NCBI GenBank assembly: GCA_963920575.1
Contig: OY986965.1
Span: 7,767,134-7,831,133, forward strand
Direction: 5' to 3'
Source: Narthecium ossifragum
Lineage: Eukaryota > Streptophyta > Magnoliopsida > Dioscoreales > Nartheciaceae
Length of the DNA: 64,000 bases
In this document: positions 38,380 to 49,047 of the stretch, piece after piece
How the letters are laid out: each line of letters begins with the position of its first letter
How positions within the stretch are numbered: the first letter of the stretch is position 1
Position numbers and translations under genes: made by a program
Notes under the pieces: model-generated
Seen by the model: the letters and a program-made list of their open reading frames with translations, nothing else
Database searches by the model: none
What the model was told of the DNA's origin: nothing

Positions 38380-38910
38380 GGTTTAAAGGCCTTCTGGCAT
38401 GCAACTAGGGCCTTCTGACACGCCCCGCCCCGTTGATGATGCAACCACTAAGGCACAAGACAAGCCCACCTCGCCATTTCAGTCTCTCGTGTCTTCCTAT
38501 CGTCTCGTCTCTACTCGGAGGCTGGAACGTGTGCGTTTTCTTTTGTTTTGGGAGGAGGGGTTTTGGACATATTTGCTTGGTAATTTGCTATAGTTCCTTC
38601 ATATGTTTTGAATCATCTTGATTGAAATGGATTGTGTAAACGGATTTGGGTGTGGGAAAAATGGGCTTTGTATGTTTTATGAATCATGTGAATATTCTCT
38701 ACGGCTCCAAAATTAAGAGAAATTGTCAATTTGATTTCTGAATAAAAGATTTTACATTATAAGCCATGTTTTGGTATTATTCAATTACGATTTTTGACGA
38801 GGAGGGACTTCGTTTTTAGAAGGAATAAGCATCTCTACAAAAGTCGAGAAATTAACGGCGGGTGGAGGTTCTTGACACCACATCCACCTATCATGTCAGA
38901 GAGTGACAAG
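38380..38910. other. 5' flank of ALDH5F1
   Basis: The promoter side of the dehydrogenase gene, read leftward. It is ordinary AT-rich sequence after about 38550. I could not pick a convincing TATA box, and no other gene is seen. Confidence 0.4.
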
Positions 38911-40054
38911 TAGGGGTGGCAATTCGGGTCGTGACCCGTGAACCCGACCCGACCCGACCCGAAATAAACGGGTTCGGGTTTGGTATAACCGGGTTCGGGT
39001 CATAAACGGGTCGACCCGTTTATGACCCGTGAATAAACGGGTCAGGTCGGGTTGACCCGCGGGTTACACGGGTCAACCCATTTAACCCGTTTATCCCTTA
39101 CCTAGCTACCCATTCAGCCATCCAACCATCCAGCCATCCCATGGGCCACTAGGCCCACTACCCAAGCCCACTACCCAAGCCCAACCTCTCCTCCACTCCT
39201 CTTCCCCACCCACCGGCGCCCTCTTCCTCCCCCCCCCCCTCCACTCCTCTTCCCCTCTCCTCTCGGACCTCTCCCCCCGGCGCCCTCTTCCTCTCCCCCC
39301 CCCCTCCCGGCGCCCTCTTCCCCAACCCCGGCGCCCGATCTCCACTACAAGTCTCCCCCCCGGCGCCCTCTTCCTCTCCCCCCCCCTCCCGGCGCCCTCT
39401 TCCTCTCCCCCCCCCCCTCCCGGCGCCCTCTTCTCCACCCCTCGGCGCCCGATCTCCACTACAAGTCTCCCCCCCGGCGCCCTCTTCCTCTCCCCCCCCC
39501 TCCCGGCGCCCTCTTCCCCACCCCGCGGCCCCCTGGTCCTCCACGGCCTCCGCCCCCCGCTCCTTCCCGTCGCCACGAAGCGGATCCGACCACGAAGCGG
39601 CCAAATCCGGCCAGATCCGGCCAGATCTTGCCAGATCCGACCAGATCCGGCCAGATCTTGCCAGATCCGGCCAGATCCGGCCGGATCTGGCTGTTTGCCG
39701 GCCTGATCCGGCCGGATCTGGCTGTTTGCCGGCCAGATCCGGCCAGATCTTGCCAGATCCGGCCGGATCTGGCTGTTTGCCGGCCGGATCTTGCTGTTTG
39801 CCGGCCAGATCCGGCCGGTTCCCTCTGGGTCGTGGCGGGTCGACCGGACCGGACCCGCCTAACCCGTTTATTAAACGGTAATAAACGGGTTAGGCGGGTC
39901 GGGTCGGGTTGACCCGTTTATAATTGGGTCGGGTTCGGGTTTATAAACCTGACCCGTTTAATAAACGGGTCGGGTTCGGGTTTGGTGTTTTGTTAAACGG
40001 GTCAGTGTATGACCCGACCCGAACCCGACCCGCGAACCCGAATTGCCACCCCTA
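38911..40054. mobile_element. 1.14-kb non-autonomous hAT transposon
   Basis: The element starts TAGGGGTGGCAATTCGGGT and ends ACCCGAATTGCCACCCCTA, with a perfect 8-bp target duplication GTGACAAG (38903-38910 and 40055-40062). About 170 bp at each end is a dense array of GACCCG/CGGGTC and AAACGGGT words. The centre holds two unrelated minisatellites: CCCCCGGCGCCCTCTTCCTC (39200-39530) and CCAGATCCGGCCAGATCTTG with GGCTGTTTGCCGGCC (39605-39815). Long open frames over these are artefacts of base composition. Intact ends and target duplication suggest a fairly recent insertion. Confidence 0.93.
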
Positions 40055-40117
40055 GTGACAAGCTCTCCTTGAATAATTTTTCCTATTGTCTTTTTGTGTA
40101 GAGATCTAGGTCGTATA

Positions 40118-40817
40118 TGTTACCTAAACAAGAAAAGCAAGATAAAGAAAGCAAAACCAAACCAAAACACTAGATTTACATAAAAAACCTCTAAGCAAAT
40201 AATTGAGACGAAAAACCACGAGGCGGAGGAGGATTTCACTATAATTGAAGGTGGATTACAAGGGTTCTTCTAAAGAAGAACAAGACCGCTCTCTCTAGAG
40301 TTTTCTTTTCTCTCTCAACAAGATGAAAGGAACTCATACAATCCTGACTTGTAACCCTATTTATATGCCCCAAGTTAATTAAGATCGGAATTAATCCTAA
40401 CCATCCAAAAAACCCCCGTCTACAGTGTTCGGATCGATCCAAAGTAAGGTTGGATCGATCCACTGTGTGACGTCCAAACCAGTTCTCTATCAACATGTTT
40501 GGGATCGATCCAATGTGGCTTTGGATCGATCCAGAGTGGGTTTGGATCCATCCATAGTGATATTGGATCGATCCACTGTGCGGAGCTGAAAACATGTCTC
40601 TGTGAAAGCCTTACAAATCGATCCAACCAGGTCTGGATCGATCCACTGTCAAATTGGATCGATCCAAAGGCATTTTGGATCGATCCCAACTTTCCTAGAT
40701 TTAATTATGCGCTCCTTTCTTCATAGCTTCTTCTTCTCCTCCTCTTGTGTCGCATCCAGTTGTTTTACGCAACTAGATTTCGTTTGTTGAAGTCTCGTGA
40801 GGAGAGAAACACCAACA
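40118..40817 (-). mobile_element. solo LTR (element D), Copia-like
   Basis: In minus orientation it begins TGTTGGTGTTTCTCTCC and ends TTTAGGTAACA. Flanks are GTATA (40113-40117) and GTATG (40818-40822), a 5-bp duplication with one change. The upstream part carries ten GGATCGATCC or near-identical decamers (40431-40687). A TATAAATAG box follows at 40375-40367 on the minus strand. Downstream is a presumed leader with no coding region. The TGTTGG start is common in plant Copia LTRs. Confidence 0.8.
40431..40687. repeat. GGATCGATCC palindrome array in LTR D
   Basis: Eight exact copies of the self-complementary decamer GGATCGATCC plus two one-base variants (GGATCCATCC and AAATCGATCC) in 257 bp, irregularly spaced at about 20-40 bp. 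Several are extended as TTGGATCGATCCA. The copy nearest the TATA box is 56 bp from it. Confidence 0.92.
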
Positions 40818-40922
40818 GTATGGTTTCTACTTTCTGTTACATTCTGTTGTCACTGAGATATTCTCCACATTACCATATCTTTTTTCTTTTTTTTTGCTTT
40901 TTTTCATCTACTGTTATTCCTT

Positions 40923-41203
40923 GAAGTTGTTGCTAAAAAGGGCTCTTGATATTTGTTTTTTTTTTTCAAATCAAGGCCCCTACCCATGTTTTCTTGCAAA
41001 ACAGGGTCCAAAAAAAATATACATGAAAAATACACACATACGTTTTGTTCATGGATTTTACGCGTCCATTTACACGTATATAATTGTTTATGTGTGCATT
41101 TTTCACGTATATTTTACGTGGGGGTCCTGTTTTGTAAGAAAATACGGCTGGGAGCCTTGATTTGCAAAAAACGAATATGAGGGGCCTTTTTAGCAACAAG
41201 CTC
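40923..41203. mobile_element. foldback MULE-type MITE
   Basis: 281 bp that is nearly one long hairpin. The left arm GAAGTTGTTGCTAAAAAGG and the complement of the right arm GAGCTTGTTGCTAAAAAGG continue for about 110 bp through CAAATCAAGG, TTTTCTTRCAAAACAGG and TACRTGAAAAATRCACACAT. Flanks are GTTATTCCTT and GTTATTCCCTT, a 10-bp duplication with one inserted C. That duplication length and the long arms point to a Mutator-like origin. Confidence 0.8.
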
Positions 41204-41897
41204 GTTATTCCCTTCTCTATTTGGGGTCCATTTGGCTACCCTAGTATGGGGGAGGATTAGGTGGATCAAAGGATGGGCGGATTCCGAATGCAGGCTATCC
41301 TTATGTTTCACTCAAAATGTGACTCGGAATCCAGCTTATCCGACCAGCATCGAATTCCAAGCTTTATGAATCACGGCATTTGAGCGGACGCCATTCCTCA
41401 TCGCATATGGGATGCGAAAACCCGTGAGGCCCACGTAACCCTATTCCAAAGTCAGGATCAGTCGGGATCACAACTCCCATCCTTTGCCCTAAGACCCCGA
41501 AGAGTTCCTTGTAATGGTGAGGTGATCTCTCGAGCATTCCTCGTTTTGCCGACCTGGATCTAGAACTTTCCCGACGATGGTTTCTTCCTCTTTCATCCTT
41601 CAACACGAGATCTAGGGATTCTTCGTACCCTGGTTCTCTCTTTCCTCTGGCCGTCAAGAGATCGTCTCCTCCAATCTCAAGCGATCACCCCCCATAGATC
41701 ATCTCCTCCATCCTCCACCTTACCCGACCTCTATTGTCTCTGGATCTGGCGAGATCTCCTCCATCCTTCATCTCCCTGGGTTGCGATCATTCGTTCCTCT
41801 CTGCCTTTCTTCCTCACCGGCATCGGCGCTCCATGAGCTGTGGGTCTATTGCTTCTAATCCCAAAACGAGGGAAGATCTGAGGAACTCATCCTATAG
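41204..41897. other. spacer between foldback MITE and LINE tail
   Basis: It begins with GGGGTCCATTTGGCT, resembling a MITE end, but I found no partner end. The rest is C/T-rich (CTCCATCCTCC type) around 41590-41830. I see no gene with recognisable motifs. Confidence 0.35.
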
Positions 41898-41939
41898 TTT
41901 TTTTTTTTGATGAGTTGAGCCTACAAAGGCTAGCAGGGT

Positions 41940-43738
41940 CTACATAAATCTATCAAGGACCGTGATGCCATCCTCCGAAGCCCAATACAGCGGGACTTTT
42001 GAGCGACGACACCAGCGAGCAACCCCATCCGCTTTACAATTCTCCATTCTAGGGATATACACAAAGATTAAACTCTCAAACTGCATGACAGCTCCCCAAA
42101 TCTCTCGTAGAACCGTTTCTACATTTTGCGGCCAAACCATTTTATTCCGAAGTAGCTCCACCGTCATCTTAGAATCATACTCAACCACCAACTGAGTAGC
42201 ACCTCTATCCTTTACCCAACAAACTCCATGATAAATTGCTTTAAGCTCTACCTGAAGCACAGACTCTACGTCTACTGGCATTCCCATTGCCCAAATAGCA
42301 TCCTCGCCATGAACCTCGACAACTCCCACAGCCGTACGACAACCACCCTGTCCAAAGGAAGCGTCCACCTGGAGAATTCTTGCATCACCCCTATCAATGA
42401 TAGCAATCTGGGACTCTTTCATCTTTAGGAACTCCTTAGCAAGTCTGCAAGTCCTCAGTGCCAGTTTCTTCGCCGATTCCCCTTGGCCTTCAAAAGCCAC
42501 TCGGTTTCTATCCTTCCAAACTAGCCACATCACATAGGCAACGTGGGCCTTAATCTCCCTGCTATCCTCCCTGTTCGCTGATCTAAAGAGCAAGTCTAGG
42601 AAGTCCTCTGCGTCCCAGCCATCATAGGATCTATGAAGCTCCTTCATCACCAACTCAAGCACCTCTTTAGCGAATTCACAGTCCAGCAGAGCATGCGAGA
42701 TGGCTCTCCATGGCTTTTCCACATCTCAAACAGAGAGAATCCAACACCACCCTACATTTCCATAAGGCATCTTTAACTGCCAATTTTCCATGTAGAACAT
42801 GCCATAGGAATTGCCGGATCCTTGGACCGGCAGGCAATTTCCATAAATTCCTCCAAACTGCAATTTGGTCAAATCGCTCAACCCTGATTTTATCTTTCAC
42901 AAGGTAGGCATAAGCAGAAGCAGTATTGACAGCTCCGGAACCATTCATGCTCCAACGGCAACAGTCAGCCTCCCTTCTGATAGGAGTCTTGAGAATCTCC
43001 TCCACCAAGGATTCGTCTCCAAACTTAGTCACCTTCTCTACGTTCCAGCTGGCTCCCAACTGAAGATCCCCAACCAGTGCTTTTAGAAACTCTTCCTCGC
43101 AATTGAAAGTTGTAGGTTCCATGGCCAAGCAACCAAACTCAAGCCAATTATCATGGATAACTGACATAGTCACCTTCTCTACGTTCCAGCTGGCTCCCAA
43201 CTGAAGATCCCCAACCAGTGCTTTTAGAAACTCTTCCTCGCAATTGAAAGGTGTAGGTTCCATGGGCAAGCAACCAAACTCAAGCCAATTATCATGGATA
43301 ACTGACATGGTACTAGAAGTTCTTGGTTTACAAATTAGGCCTCTCCGAATACAATCAGCAGTTTCGCATAAACTTTTCTAGTGTGGGGAGGCAGCAGAGC
43401 TCAGACCTCTCATAGAAGGAAGGATTTCCTTCCATTTAAACATAGCCTTGGATAGACGTTTCCAAATACCATCCTTCTCATTCAAAAAATTAGCCATTCT
43501 AGTCATCTTAAGAGCCTTTTGCCACATTCTGAGATCTTTCAAGGCCAACCCTCCAACCTCAGTAGGCGTGCAGACATCATTCCATGAAACATTTGAGGTA
43601 CTCGACCGCTTTCTTTTCCATAAGAAACTTATACATATATCTTTCATCTTTTTTACGACCCCCACAGGCACCTTAACAGAAGTCATAACGTAGCTCGGGA
43701 TGGATTGAAGAACAGATTTAATTGAGGTCACCCTCCCC
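41940..43738 (-). pseudogene. LINE ORF2, 3' part: reverse transcriptase end, zf-RVT, RNase H
   Basis: From 43738 downward it reads GRVTSIKSVLQSIPSYVMTS, then WKRKRSSTSNVSWNDVCTP and GGLALKDLRMWQKAL. A zinc-binding RVT region follows (VWRNLWKLPAGPRIRQFLWH, CLRCGKAMES). The last 260 codons (42722-41940) include an RNase H-like domain (ILQVDASFGQGG, ELKAIYHGVCWVKD, VVEYDSKMTVELL, YIPRMENCKADGVARW). The expected second and third acidic residues are present as Glu and Asp. Frame changes near 42700 and 43370 and an internal 141-bp tandem duplication are visible. Confidence 0.9.
43027..43308. repeat. 141-bp in-frame tandem duplication in LINE ORF2
   Basis: Two adjacent 47-codon units each read MSVIHDNWLEFGCL, MEPT, FNCEEEFLKALVGDLQLG on the minus strand, differing at only a few bases. 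The period is exactly 141 bp (starts 43308 and 43167), so it keeps the frame. High identity implies the duplication is younger than the LINE's other damage. Confidence 0.9.
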
Positions 43739-44487
43739 GCTTCTGATAAGACTTGAAAAGTGCACAAATCACCCTTATAATTTGGCTTTGTTAGTCTTCG
43801 AGCGATACTTCACTGACTATTTTTATCCTATTTCAGATACAACAGACCCTATTAAAAGTTAGATCAAGTTTGGAATCAAAACGAGCTCATTTGGGCAATT
43901 CCAGCATAAATGATCGATCATCACATTATGAAAGGATCGATCATTTAAGTGCATTAACCTGACAGAGAGCACCATTTCAAAGGATCAATCTTCAAGGAAG
44001 AAAAGGATCGATCATTTATGCACGACAACAGTGACAAAGAGCAAGGTTTAGAAGGATCGATCTTCCTTCATGGAATGATCGATCATTGATGTCGCTCAAA
44101 TGTGTCACGCACAGCGGTCGCAGTGCAGTACAGCATAAGAAAGGTCGAATCCCACAGAGAGACAAGCAGGAAAGATCCAGAAATACAAATAACAATGAAT
44201 TGAAAACAATCAAGAGCGATAAAAGTTAAGAAAGTAGATCGAAGATGTAATGGTAAGCTAAAGTTAACGAAAGAAATCAAGATTTGAATGAGGCTAGGCT
44301 TCAGGAATCACTTCACTCGGATCTAGGTTCTTCTCTTCTCAATGGTTCATATAATACTCAGTTAAGGGATTCACATCCCAATCACCTTAACCGGAAGATA
44401 TAAAATTATGAATCTGATAAAATATAAATGTCTCTTTCTACGATTGGTTTTTTCTTTTTATAGTTCTAACTTCATCCAATCAAACCT

Positions 44488-44740
44488 AAGAATACACGAT
44501 ACCGGCTGTCACTACAGGCAACGCGCAGCAAAAGTTCATCGGGACAAAGCCCTAACTCTATCTAACCGGATCTCTAAGAATACACAATACCAACTCTCAC
44601 AATCGGCAATGCATAGCAAAGATTCCTCGGGATAGAGCCCCAACCTTGTCTAACCAGATCCCTAAGAATACACAATACCAGCTGTCACTACGGGCAATGC
44701 ATAGCAAAGGTCTCGCGAGACTCGGTAGGAGAATCAAAAC
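44488..44740. repeat. 88-bp tandem repeat in the leader of element C
   Basis: Three units start AAGAATACAC at 44488, 44576 and 44664. Each continues ATACC, CTCACWAYNGGCAAYGC, AGCAAA, CGGGA, and AAAGCCC/AGAGCCC then TCTAACC. The period is 88 bp and the third unit is partial. Confidence 0.85.
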
Positions 44741-45052
44741 AGATAACTATGGGATCACAATATCATAAAAGAAGCATGACTGGATTTATAACATTAATCA
44801 TCCACATAGAAATCTATAATCTGAAAATAATATTTGAAGATCCAATACATAGAAAATAGTTTAACAATGAAGATTAAAAACTATGAACCATTGTTAGAGA
44901 AGAAACCCTAATCCTCGCTGGATCATCCGTCCGCCATGCCCGCGGATTACTCGGCCATGGATGGAGATTCCTTCATCTTCTTCCTCTTGAAAAAGTCCAG
45001 AAAAGAGCCTCCAAAAACGTCCAAGAAGTCCCCTTGATTAGCCCTAAGTTTC

Positions 45053-45061
45053 CTATTTATA
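45053..45061 (-). promoter_or_regulatory. TATA box of element C
   Basis: TATAAATAG on the minus strand. The nearest GATCGATC octamer (45126-45133) is separated by exactly 64 bp, the same as in elements A and B. Confidence 0.7.
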
Positions 45062-45973
45062 GGGTCCAAGAATTAGTAAACTCGGATTAGATCAAAACCG
45101 TTGATTTTCTTCACTGAGAAAGTCGGATCGATCCCTCCCAGGGTGTCGGATCGATCCGTTTCATGAAAATCCTTGATTTCTGGCTTCACCCGAGTCGGAT
45201 CGATCGGACTTTAGGTGTCGGATCGATCCGTTGCGTAAAAATCCGCTGTTTTTGGCTCTTCCCGAGTCCGATCGATCGGACTCTAGGAGTCGGATCGATC
45301 TGGCTCAGTAGGAGGGATGGAGGGATCGATCGGAAGGTGAGAAGCTGAAAAATATATGTTATGTCACGTTTCTGCATAGTCGGATCGATCCCACCAGGGT
45401 GTCGGATCGATCCAACTTTCCAGCATATTTACTGTTCTGCCATCCAGACTGCGCCATCGGTACTAAAATTGCCGTAACTTCCTCTAGGAAACTCGGAATC
45501 ACGAACCGTAAAATTCTCAAGAAACTAGACGTCAAGAGCTTTCCAACCATATATAGTACATAATCTGGTTCTTCATGAGCAGGTACAGATTAATTTTTGA
45601 AGTTGATCCATATACTCTTTTCAGCTTCTTTTAACCCCAATTTCCTGCATTTTCCAAACAACCATGTGAAGCAACATATAGATGTAAAAATAGTAATAAA
45701 GATGTTGATTAAGGATAATAATCTAGCAATTGAGATGATTATAATATTGTTCAGAGTGCACTTTCATGCACTCATCAATCATCCACGGGGCGTGATCAAT
45801 AACACAAGGAAATGATCGATCATCTTCTATAGGAATGATCGATCATCTATGGGACGTAGCCAGCAATTGAAGACCAAATGATCGATCTTCACCCCCTAAA
45901 TGATCGATCATTTTATAGCAGTTAAGCAAAATCAAACGCCCAGATATAATCCGAGTTAAGGGGATACCTAGGC

Positions 45974-45982
45974 TATAAATAG
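45974..45982 (+). promoter_or_regulatory. TATA box of element A
   Basis: TATAAATAG in the context CTAGGCTATAAATAGGTATC. The nearest octamer (45902-45909) is 64 bp upstream. A pyrimidine-rich leader (GACTCTCTCTTGG) follows about 30 bp downstream, where transcription would start. Confidence 0.75.
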
Positions 45983-46404
45983 GTATCTTTTAGGGTTTTT
46001 GAGGGCTCTGGAGACTCTCTCTTGGCTGCTTGGAGACCAAGAAGAGGGATCACTCTTTCTTAGTTTCTTTTTCCTCTTTTTAACTTTTCTTTTGAGAATC
46101 TTTTGGGAGGAAATCCATGACGGAAGAGCTTCATCAACCTTCATCTATGGATCAAACCCAAAAGATGAGTAGCTAAACTTTTAACCATGGGATTCTTATG
46201 ATATAACTAGGGTTTTTATTAGGGATTCCTAAGATTTAGGGCTTGTATACCTCTTTGAATGGTTTTTATGGATTGATCTTAATTTCTTTATGAACTTGGT
46301 GTGATTTTATTATTAGTGGATGAATGATTTGTTCCTTTATGCCCTAAATCTAGATCTTGAGCATGTTAGGCCTTGAAATTAGAGATTCTCATCAAAACAT
46401 TCAT

Positions 46405-46613
46405 GCTAGAACCATGGATGTGAGGATTTTCTTCTCGAGATTAAGAGTCTTGTGATGCTGGGACCATTAAATGTAATATTAGAACCATTATGACCAACTC
46501 TTAATCCGTTATTCCTCTTAATTCAAGATTAGGGATTTCGTAGTGCTAGAACCACTAGGGTAACTTCTAATCCTTGATACATTCTATTTGGCGACATCAA
46601 GGTGCTAGAACCA
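46405..46613 (+). repeat. GCTAGAACCA repeats in leader of element A
   Basis: Exact GCTAGAACCA at 46405, 46545 and 46604, with variants GCTGGGACCA and TTAGAACCA between. The complement TGGTTCTAGC recurs in element B near 54215 and 54285, with a variant near 54345. The conserved decamer sits in the transcribed part of both elements. Confidence 0.7.
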
Positions 46614-47143
46614 TCTTTATCTTATACCTAAATCCATAGTGTTATTATTTTCTCGCGATGAATTCATCCTGATTAGAGGATTCATTAGCGGTGATCATAA
46701 CTAATTATTAGGTCACTAACTTTTAGATAATTGGTCTCATCGACAAGGAATCCTAACTAGAACTTGTCGAGTGATAGGGAGAACTAGCCATTCACCTACC
46801 AACCATTAGGAAAACCATTCAATTTGGTTAGCTCGTTCTAATCCTAGGAAGACATGGTAGAATCCTAGTTATTGATTAAGAATTCTCTGGTACATTTTCT
46901 CGTATTTATCAATCCTTTAGTATAAAGATAGTTTAATTCCAATTTTGAATCTTTTCTCAACTTGTTGGTAGGAATACTTAGATTGAGTTTAGTAGTTTAA
47001 TTATTTTCCTACGCATTCCATGTGGATTCAACTCGGATTCACTATTAGCTACCCCTAAAGCAGTTAGTTAGTAGTTTGATTATAAATTTATAATTTTGAA
47101 CAGACTTGTTAAACCGTGACACTTTTCAAGCGCTATCAGCTTC

Positions 47144-49042
47144 CGAAATATAACGGCCATGCCAACTTAGAACTCTCTCAATCATCTTGTCAATGATTGG
47201 AGAAAAATTTGTGGCTTTGATCCTCTTATCACTAATGGGTACCCCCAAGTAATTCCACGCTCCTTTGTCACCGATATACCAAGTATGTGACAGATTGTCC
47301 TCCTTCTATCCACTCCCACCCATTTGGTGAATCGGATATTAGACTTTAAGGGGTTCATTTCCAAGCCTGATAGCTCCTTGAAGTAAATGAGCTTCTGCTT
47401 CAACTTCCTAGCTTCCAAGCATGTCGCCCTTGTCACAAATAGACAATCATCGACATATAACAAATGTGAGAGGGAGAAATCAGATTTGGGGATCCTCAAA
47501 CCAATCAAAGCATCAGCCGGATCCTTGAAAATTCTAGACAAGACCTCTTGAACCAACAAGAACAAGTAAGGGGATAGGGGATCCCCTTGCCTCAAGCCAC
47601 CCTTGGATGATATTCTTCCATGTACTTTACCATTAATAATTAGGGAGAAGCGTGAACCTTTAACACAGCTCATCACCCGGTTCACCCACTTGGTTGAAAA
47701 CTTCATCTTCCTCAGTACATTCTCTAGGAAATCTTACTTGACCTTGTCATAAGTTGATTTGAGATCTATTTTAGCCACCATTAATCTCCGAGTCTTCGGC
47801 GTGTTTCTCATAGAGTGAAGCACCTCAATTGCACAATCCACATTATCATGTATACTACGGGCAGGCAAGAAAGTTGATTGCTAAAATGCTACAACTTCAT
47901 CCAAAACCGATCTCAACCAACGGGTCAGAATTGTAGTAATAACTTTGTAACCAACATTGCATAAGCTAATGGGTCTAAAGTCTTTAACCTTATGTGGGAA
48001 TTTACACTTTGGTATGAATGATAGGAATGTCTCATTCCAATCATAGGGCATTCTCCCTGTTTCAAAGAAATCCAAGATCACTTTTGTGAATTCTGTACCA
48101 ACCACACCCCAGTGCAAAATATAGAACTCAATAGGAACTCCATCCGGCCCCGGGCATTTGTTCCTCCCCATGCTGAAAACAGCTTCTTTAACCTCTGCTG
48201 CAGTTACCTCTTTAGCTAAAATGGCTTGAGATCCTTTAGACACAAAGGGAAGATCTGGTAGCTGAACACAAGCTTGACCAATAGGACCTGTCCACAGTTA
48301 GAGTAATACTTAATAAACTCCTCAGCAATAAGGGTTTGATCCTGCACAACAATCCCATCTTCACCAACCACCTCTTACACCTTAGACTTGTGCTTTCTTC
48401 TAGAGACAATTGAATGGAAGAAAGTTGAACTTTTATCTCCAGCTTGAATCCAAACCTCCCTAGCTCTTTGTACGACCCTTGCTTCTTGCTTAGCAGTCAC
48501 AAGAGACCACTCGCGTTCAAGGTCATGGAGTTGTCTTTCCTCTTCCTCAAGGAGTTCTCTTTCCGCTTCCAACGAATACCACGCTTCGAGGCATTGTTCT
48601 ATCTGCTTTCATACCCCAAAGATGTCCTTGCTTGAGGCTCTTCGATCCCATCCTTTGACAGTTCTCTTTGCAGCTTTAATTTTGGAGGTCAAGACATACT
48701 GACGGGAGCCGCGATAAGAAGTCTTCCAAATGCGGTTCAACACAGATTTCAAAGCATCCAAGCGGAGCCAATAGTGGAGGTCAAGACATACTGACGGGAG
48801 CCGCGATAAGAAGTCTTCCAAATGCGGTTCAACGTAGATTTCAAAGCATCCAAGCGGAGCCAATAGTGCTCCAACTAGAAGACAGACGAACCTTTAACCT
48901 GAGATGGATCTTCAATAGAAACCAAGATAGGCGAGTGATCAGAGTTAATGCGAGGGAGGTGAGAAACATGTGTATGAGCAAACTGGCGCTTCCATTGGAG
49001 GTTGCACAGTGCATGGTCAAGGCGCTCCAACACCTTCGCTCT
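47144..49042 (-). pseudogene. LINE ORF2, middle part: end of endonuclease and reverse transcriptase
   Basis: From 49042 downward it reads RAKVLERLDHALCN and VSHLPRINSDHSPIL (C-terminal endonuclease motif with the catalytic His). A linker (VIQAGDKSSTFFH-type) follows, then the reverse transcriptase: NKCPGPDGVPIEFY, DFRPISLCNVGYKVI, GGLRQGDPLSPYLF and LLYVDDCLF, the catalytic Asp pair. LDMNPLKS-type thumb motifs and LGISVTKER come last. At least three frame changes and several stops are present, including a frame break from the 92-bp duplication at 48684. Confidence 0.88.
48684..48867. repeat. 92-bp tandem duplication in LINE ORF2
   Basis: Two adjacent units begin GGAGGTCAAGACATACTGAC at 48684 and 48776, with almost no differences. 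The period is not a multiple of three, so it shifts the reading frame of ORF2. Confidence 0.9.
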
Positions 49043-49047
49043 ACCCG

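Larger units (their letters stand above)
44087..45777 (-). mobile_element. LTR-like element C nested in element A
   Basis: In minus orientation it starts TGATGAGTGCATGAAAGTG and ends GTGACACATTTGAGCGACATCA. Target duplication ATCAT flanks it (44082-44086 and 45778-45782). It is 1691 bp. Nine GATCGATC octamers, mostly GTCGGATCGATCC, lie at 45126-45414, then a TATAAATAG box (45061-45053). The stretch between octamers and TATA (AAAATCAACG, ATCTAATCCGAGT) matches elements A and B, so C is a diverged member of the same family. Its leader carries an 88-bp tandem repeat instead of the GCTAGAACCA units. Confidence 0.85.
43744..47138 (+). mobile_element. LTR-like element A inserted in the LINE
   Basis: It starts TGATAAGACTTGAAAAGTG and ends CACTTTTCAAGCGCTATCA, TG...CA ends that also form a 19-bp imperfect inverted repeat. 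Both flanks are the 5-bp duplication GCTTC (43739-43743 and 47139-47143). Without nested element C it is about 1.7 kb. Upstream of a TATAAATAG box at 45974 lie nine GATCGATC octamers, mostly ATGATCGATCAT, now split by C. Downstream is a presumed transcribed leader with GCTAGAACCA repeats. It shares sequence end to end with B (53680) in opposite orientation. No coding region is present, so a solo LTR is the simplest reading. Confidence 0.85.

Noticed and set aside
39106..39604. Minus-strand frames of 148 and 156 codons rich in Gly, Arg and Glu
   Set aside because: They are translations of the CCCCCGGCGCCCTCTTCC minisatellite inside the hAT element; all frames are open because of composition.
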